Assembly (NCBI GenBank): GCA_021741285.1
Contig: JAIOYD010000042.1
Span: forward strand, 1 to 9,533
DNA: 9,533 bases
Direction: 5' to 3'
DNA from: Rickettsiaceae bacterium
Lineage (GTDB): Bacteria > Pseudomonadota > Alphaproteobacteria > Rickettsiales > Rickettsiaceae
Position numbers and translations under genes: made by a program. Positions 7,281-9,533 of the stretch are shown here, piece by piece. How positions within the stretch are numbered: position 1 is the first letter of the stretch; the number at the start of each line of letters is the position of its first letter. Below the pieces are notes generated by a model. The model ran no database searches and had not been told where the DNA came from. It saw nothing but the letters and a program-made list of their open reading frames with translations.

Positions 7281-8159
7281 ATGAGTGATTTAATCAGTTT
7301 CGACTACGCTATCAAATATCTTCTCAAAGATAAAGGCGATTATGAAATAGTAGAGGGTTTTATCTCTGCTCTGCTAGCTTCCGAAGGATATAAGCCTATT
7401 AAAATTAAAGCTTTGTTAGAAAGTGAAAGTAACAAGGAAAGTAAACATTTAAAAAGAAGTATAGCCGATGTTATCGTTGAAGACGAACAAGGGAATAATT
7501 ATATAGTGGAAATTGATAGAGCTTATACTAATCTCTTTCTTCATAAAGCGGTTTTTAATACTTCAAGGCTTATTGTCGATAATCTAGGAGCCAACCAAGA
7601 TTATTTAAAGATTAAGAAAGTATTTCATATCAATTTATTATATTTTCCTTTCGAAGATACTAAAGCTCCATTACATCACGGTAAAGTGATTTTTCACGAG
7701 ATAGATAATAAGCATCCGATAGACATTCATTTAATAGATAGAGGCATGCATACATTCGATGCTCACAATATCTTTCCTGAATACTTTTTAATATCTATAC
7801 CGCTCTTTGACGATGTTATAAAACAAGAGATGGATGAATGGCTATATTTAATGAAACACTCTGAAGTAAAAGAGAGTTTCAAATCGCCTTATATGCAGAA
7901 GGTAGCGGAGCGTCTTAGTATCCTAAAAATGACTAATAAAGAACGAGAAACCTATGATACTTACCTCATGGACTCGATGAAAGGGCGGGATTATTTAATT
8001 TCAGCAGAAGAAAAAGGTAAGGCCGAAGGTAAGGCTGAACGCGATATCGAAATTACTCGGAGAATGCTACTTAAAGGAAAAAATATTGAGGAAATTATAG
8101 ATATCACTGATTTATCTGTAGAAGAAATTAAGGAAATAGAAGCCAAAATAAAATCTTAA
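7281..8159 (+). CDS. Rpn-family recombination-promoting nuclease / PD-(D/E)XK 'putative transposase'
   Basis: A 292-residue protein of the Rpn family (PD-(D/E)XK fold), plentiful in Rickettsiales. Characterised members such as E. coli RpnA are magnesium-dependent DNA endonucleases that promote RecA-independent recombination; some family members act in phage defence. Seen: the N-terminal FDYAIKYLLKDKGDYEIVEG (7-26); the nuclease core with Asp63 in SIADVIVEDEQG and VEIDR (76-80), where Glu77 and Asp79 stand where the usual E-x-K/Q pair lies; DYLISAEEKGKAEGKAERD, a charged helical linker; and a C-terminal short helical repeat (MLLKGKNIEEI, then LSVEEIKEIEAKI) typical of the family. The length is full. 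It has its own promoter just upstream and no nearby same-operon partner. No terminal inverted repeats flank it, so it is not shown to be a mobile element by itself. Confidence 0.88.
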   Translation: MSDLISFDYAIKYLLKDKGDYEIVEGFISALLASEGYKPIKIKALLESESNKESKHLKRSIADVIVEDEQGNNYIVEIDRAYTNLFLHKAVFNTSRLIVDNLGANQDYLKIKKVFHINLLYFPFEDTKAPLHHGKVIFHEIDNKHPIDIHLIDRGMHTFDAHNIFPEYFLISIPLFDDVIKQEMDEWLYLMKHSEVKESFKSPYMQKVAERLSILKMTNKERETYDTYLMDSMKGRDYLISAEEKGKAEGKAERDIEITRRMLLKGKNIEEIIDITDLSVEEIKEIEAKIKS

Positions 8160-8351
8160 CAGCGAGCATTTTTATTGTTTCAAAAACCTAAATTCAAGCA
8201 TACTTCTCTAGCAAACATATTGACAGTAGTTTTGGAAGAGATTTTTTGCGTGAGTAGTTAGAAAAATGGAGTTTTGATTTGGGACACCAAAAACATGTGT
8301 TTATGGGATTTGTAATTTAGTTTAAATAGTTAATGAAATTAAGAATTTAGT
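8160..8351. other. Short intergenic gap before the ATPase-nuclease gene
   Basis: These 192 bp contain no convincing gene. An AATAAAA/TTTTATT pair spans the Rpn stop codon, too AT-rich to be a strong terminator. A plus-strand frame near 8230-8325 reads LEKWSFDLGHQKHVFMGF after a stop, with no family I recognise; it may be chance or the remnant of an older gene. The palindrome at 8287-8306 is listed separately. Confidence 0.4.
8287..8306. promoter_or_regulatory. 20-bp imperfect palindrome upstream of the ATPase-nuclease gene
   Basis: The 20-mer at 8287-8306 (CCAAAAACATGTGTTTATGG) matches its own reverse complement at 16 of 20 positions (8 of 10 per arm). It lies 45 bp before the start of the ATPase-TOPRIM gene, a common place for an operator. 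No regulator gene is in view and no good -35/-10 pair overlaps it, so this is only a candidate. Confidence 0.3.
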
Positions 8352-9533
8352 ATGAATGATGTAAATAGAGATAATGGTGAATTAAATATTAATGGTAGAA
8401 AACTTACTGGATACAAGACAATAAATGTTATATTAGGAAAAAATGGATGTGGTAAGAGTTCGTTATTAAGAGATTTAAACAACCAACATAAAAAAACCTA
8501 TAATATAACTTATATTTCTCCAGAAAGGGCTGGTCAATTAATTTACGATTCAAGTATCGTACAGAATATACAAAGCAGTCCAGAATGGCTAGATTCAATT
8601 CGTAACGTCAATCAAGTCTCGCAATTTAAGCAACAATCCTACCAAAAAATACTGAAAATAATAAATATAGCTCTTCAAAATTACCAATCAGAGACTGAAA
8701 AGAAAAAACAAGAAAACATCGATACCGTGCTTAGAGAATTGAAAATACCAACTTCTGACGGATATATTAATAAGATAAATAAATTACTAGATGGAGCTTT
8801 TGTAATTGGAATTGATACATCTGGTAAACTTATAATAGAGGATTCTGATAGGCTTTTATCCAATATAAGTAGCGGAGAAGCTGAAATCATAGCACTGGCA
8901 GCTGAATGTCTTTTATGCTTCATGCAATTGAAATATGATATAAAGAAAAGCGCAATACTTTTATTAGATGAACCAGATGTACATTTACACCCAGATTTAC
9001 AATATAGATTTATTAAATTTTTGCTTGATGAAATTAAAAATCAGGAGAATATACAAATTTTTATAGCGACACATAGTACACCTATATTGAGTGCTTTAGC
9101 AGACTACGATGATTCTACAGTTGCATTTTTAAAAAAACATAATAACCAAGAATCAAAAGAAATCCAATTTTATTCAATTAACGAACAGCTTCAAAAGATA
9201 TTACCTGTATTTGGAGCCCATCCATTAACTAGCATATATACGGAAAGTCCATTATTATTGGTTGAAGGGGATACTGATTGGATGATCTGGCAACAAGCTA
9301 TTAGATCATCTGAAGGAAAAATAAAATTATATCCAGTTAGCTGTGGGGCGATCAATAAAATGAATGAATATGAAAAAATTGCATCTCTAGTCCTCGCTGC
9401 TATTTATAATCAGAAAGCAAAAGCTTTCGCCCTAAGAGACAAAGATAGTAAAGACCTTAATACCATGCCTAATGAACATACTAGCGTTGATCGTCTTATG
9501 CTAAATTGCCGAGAATCAGAAAATCTATTGTTA
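8352..9533 (+). CDS. ABC-type ATPase fused to TOPRIM/DUF4435-like nuclease, 3' end outside window (OLD- or PARIS-like defence protein)
   Basis: An open frame of 394 codons runs to the window edge without a stop; the first ATG after the in-frame TAA at 8340-8342 is at 8352. Residues 29-36 are the Walker A loop GKNGCGKS; NISSGEAEI (171-179) is the ABC signature; AILLLDEPDVHLHP (201-214) is Walker B with Asp206/Glu207; ATHS (239-242) supplies the switch histidine. Then LLLVEGDTDW (301-310) gives the TOPRIM glutamate (Glu305) and LRDKDSKD (361-368) the D-x-D pair (Asp363, Asp365); CRESENLLL (386-394) resembles the RE-x-EN-L motif of DUF4435. Known relatives: OLD nucleases, Gabija GajA, and PARIS, where an ATPase (AriA) works with a DUF4435 TOPRIM protein (AriB) and fused forms exist. 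The ATPase part is compact, with no long coiled coil, which favours the AriA/DUF4435-like reading (inference). Role, likely: nucleic-acid cleavage on infection. Genes to the right are not visible. Confidence 0.8.
   Translation, partial: MNDVNRDNGELNINGRKLTGYKTINVILGKNGCGKSSLLRDLNNQHKKTYNITYISPERAGQLIYDSSIVQNIQSSPEWLDSIRNVNQVSQFKQQSYQKILKIINIALQNYQSETEKKKQENIDTVLRELKIPTSDGYINKINKLLDGAFVIGIDTSGKLIIEDSDRLLSNISSGEAEIIALAAECLLCFMQLKYDIKKSAILLLDEPDVHLHPDLQYRFIKFLLDEIKNQENIQIFIATHSTPILSALADYDDSTVAFLKKHNNQESKEIQFYSINEQLQKILPVFGAHPLTSIYTESPLLLVEGDTDWMIWQQAIRSSEGKIKLYPVSCGAINKMNEYEKIASLVLAAIYNQKAKAFALRDKDSKDLNTMPNEHTSVDRLMLNCRESENLLL

Noticed and set aside
8230..8325. Gene remnant reading LEKWSFDLGHQKHVF
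   Set aside because: It is short, contains a stop, and matches no family I recognise.
8681..8923. An 80-codon minus-strand open frame
   Set aside because: It lies antisense within the ATPase-TOPRIM gene, whose plus-strand frame has a full set of family motifs; the minus-strand translation is low-complexity with no family resemblance.
1..9533. CRISPR arrays, tRNA or rRNA genes
   Set aside because: No regularly spaced identical repeats and no cloverleaf- or rRNA-like conserved segments were seen on either strand.

Overview
The window is strongly AT-rich, with few good Shine-Dalgarno sites. It carries an Rpn-type PD-(D/E)XK nuclease of the kind abundant in Rickettsiales, plus IS and recombinase genes and decayed genes. 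This suggests an accessory region of a Rickettsiales-like, host-associated alphaproteobacterium (inference from gene style; no rRNA or core marker is present to confirm it).

Left part, 1-3969. The first ~135 bases are the right end of an IS5-like element (last 36 codons of the transposase, plus strand). The element has cut off the 3' half of a family-4 glycosyltransferase gene read on the minus strand. Upstream of that gene, on the same strand, lie an extended-SDR sugar-nucleotide epimerase/dehydratase and an EamA/DMT-type permease, together resembling a broken surface-polysaccharide cluster. Next is a DUF3800 gene that had reading frames in four pieces; three small indels break it, but it can be rebuilt conceptually to about 374 codons.

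Centre, 3970-6963. A 441-bp non-coding stretch separates the minus-strand block from a plus-strand block. Its right half is rich in direct and inverted repeats and leads into a small serine recombinase, so it is a candidate resolvase site/operator. The recombinase is followed at 43 bp by a TspO/MBR membrane protein and then by a complete class I DNA photolyase with an intact tryptophan triad. This looks like a small light/porphyrin-stress pair carried next to a recombinase.

Right part, 6964-9533. A 317-bp intergenic region carries a good extended -10 promoter that drives the Rpn-family nuclease. After a 192-bp gap, the last gene runs off the window: 394 residues of an ABC-type ATPase followed by a TOPRIM/DUF4435-like nuclease domain. 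It was easy to miss because it has no stop codon in the window. It resembles single-chain OLD or PARIS-like (AriA+AriB) defence proteins and is the best candidate for an interesting system here; its partner genes, if any, lie to the right of the window.
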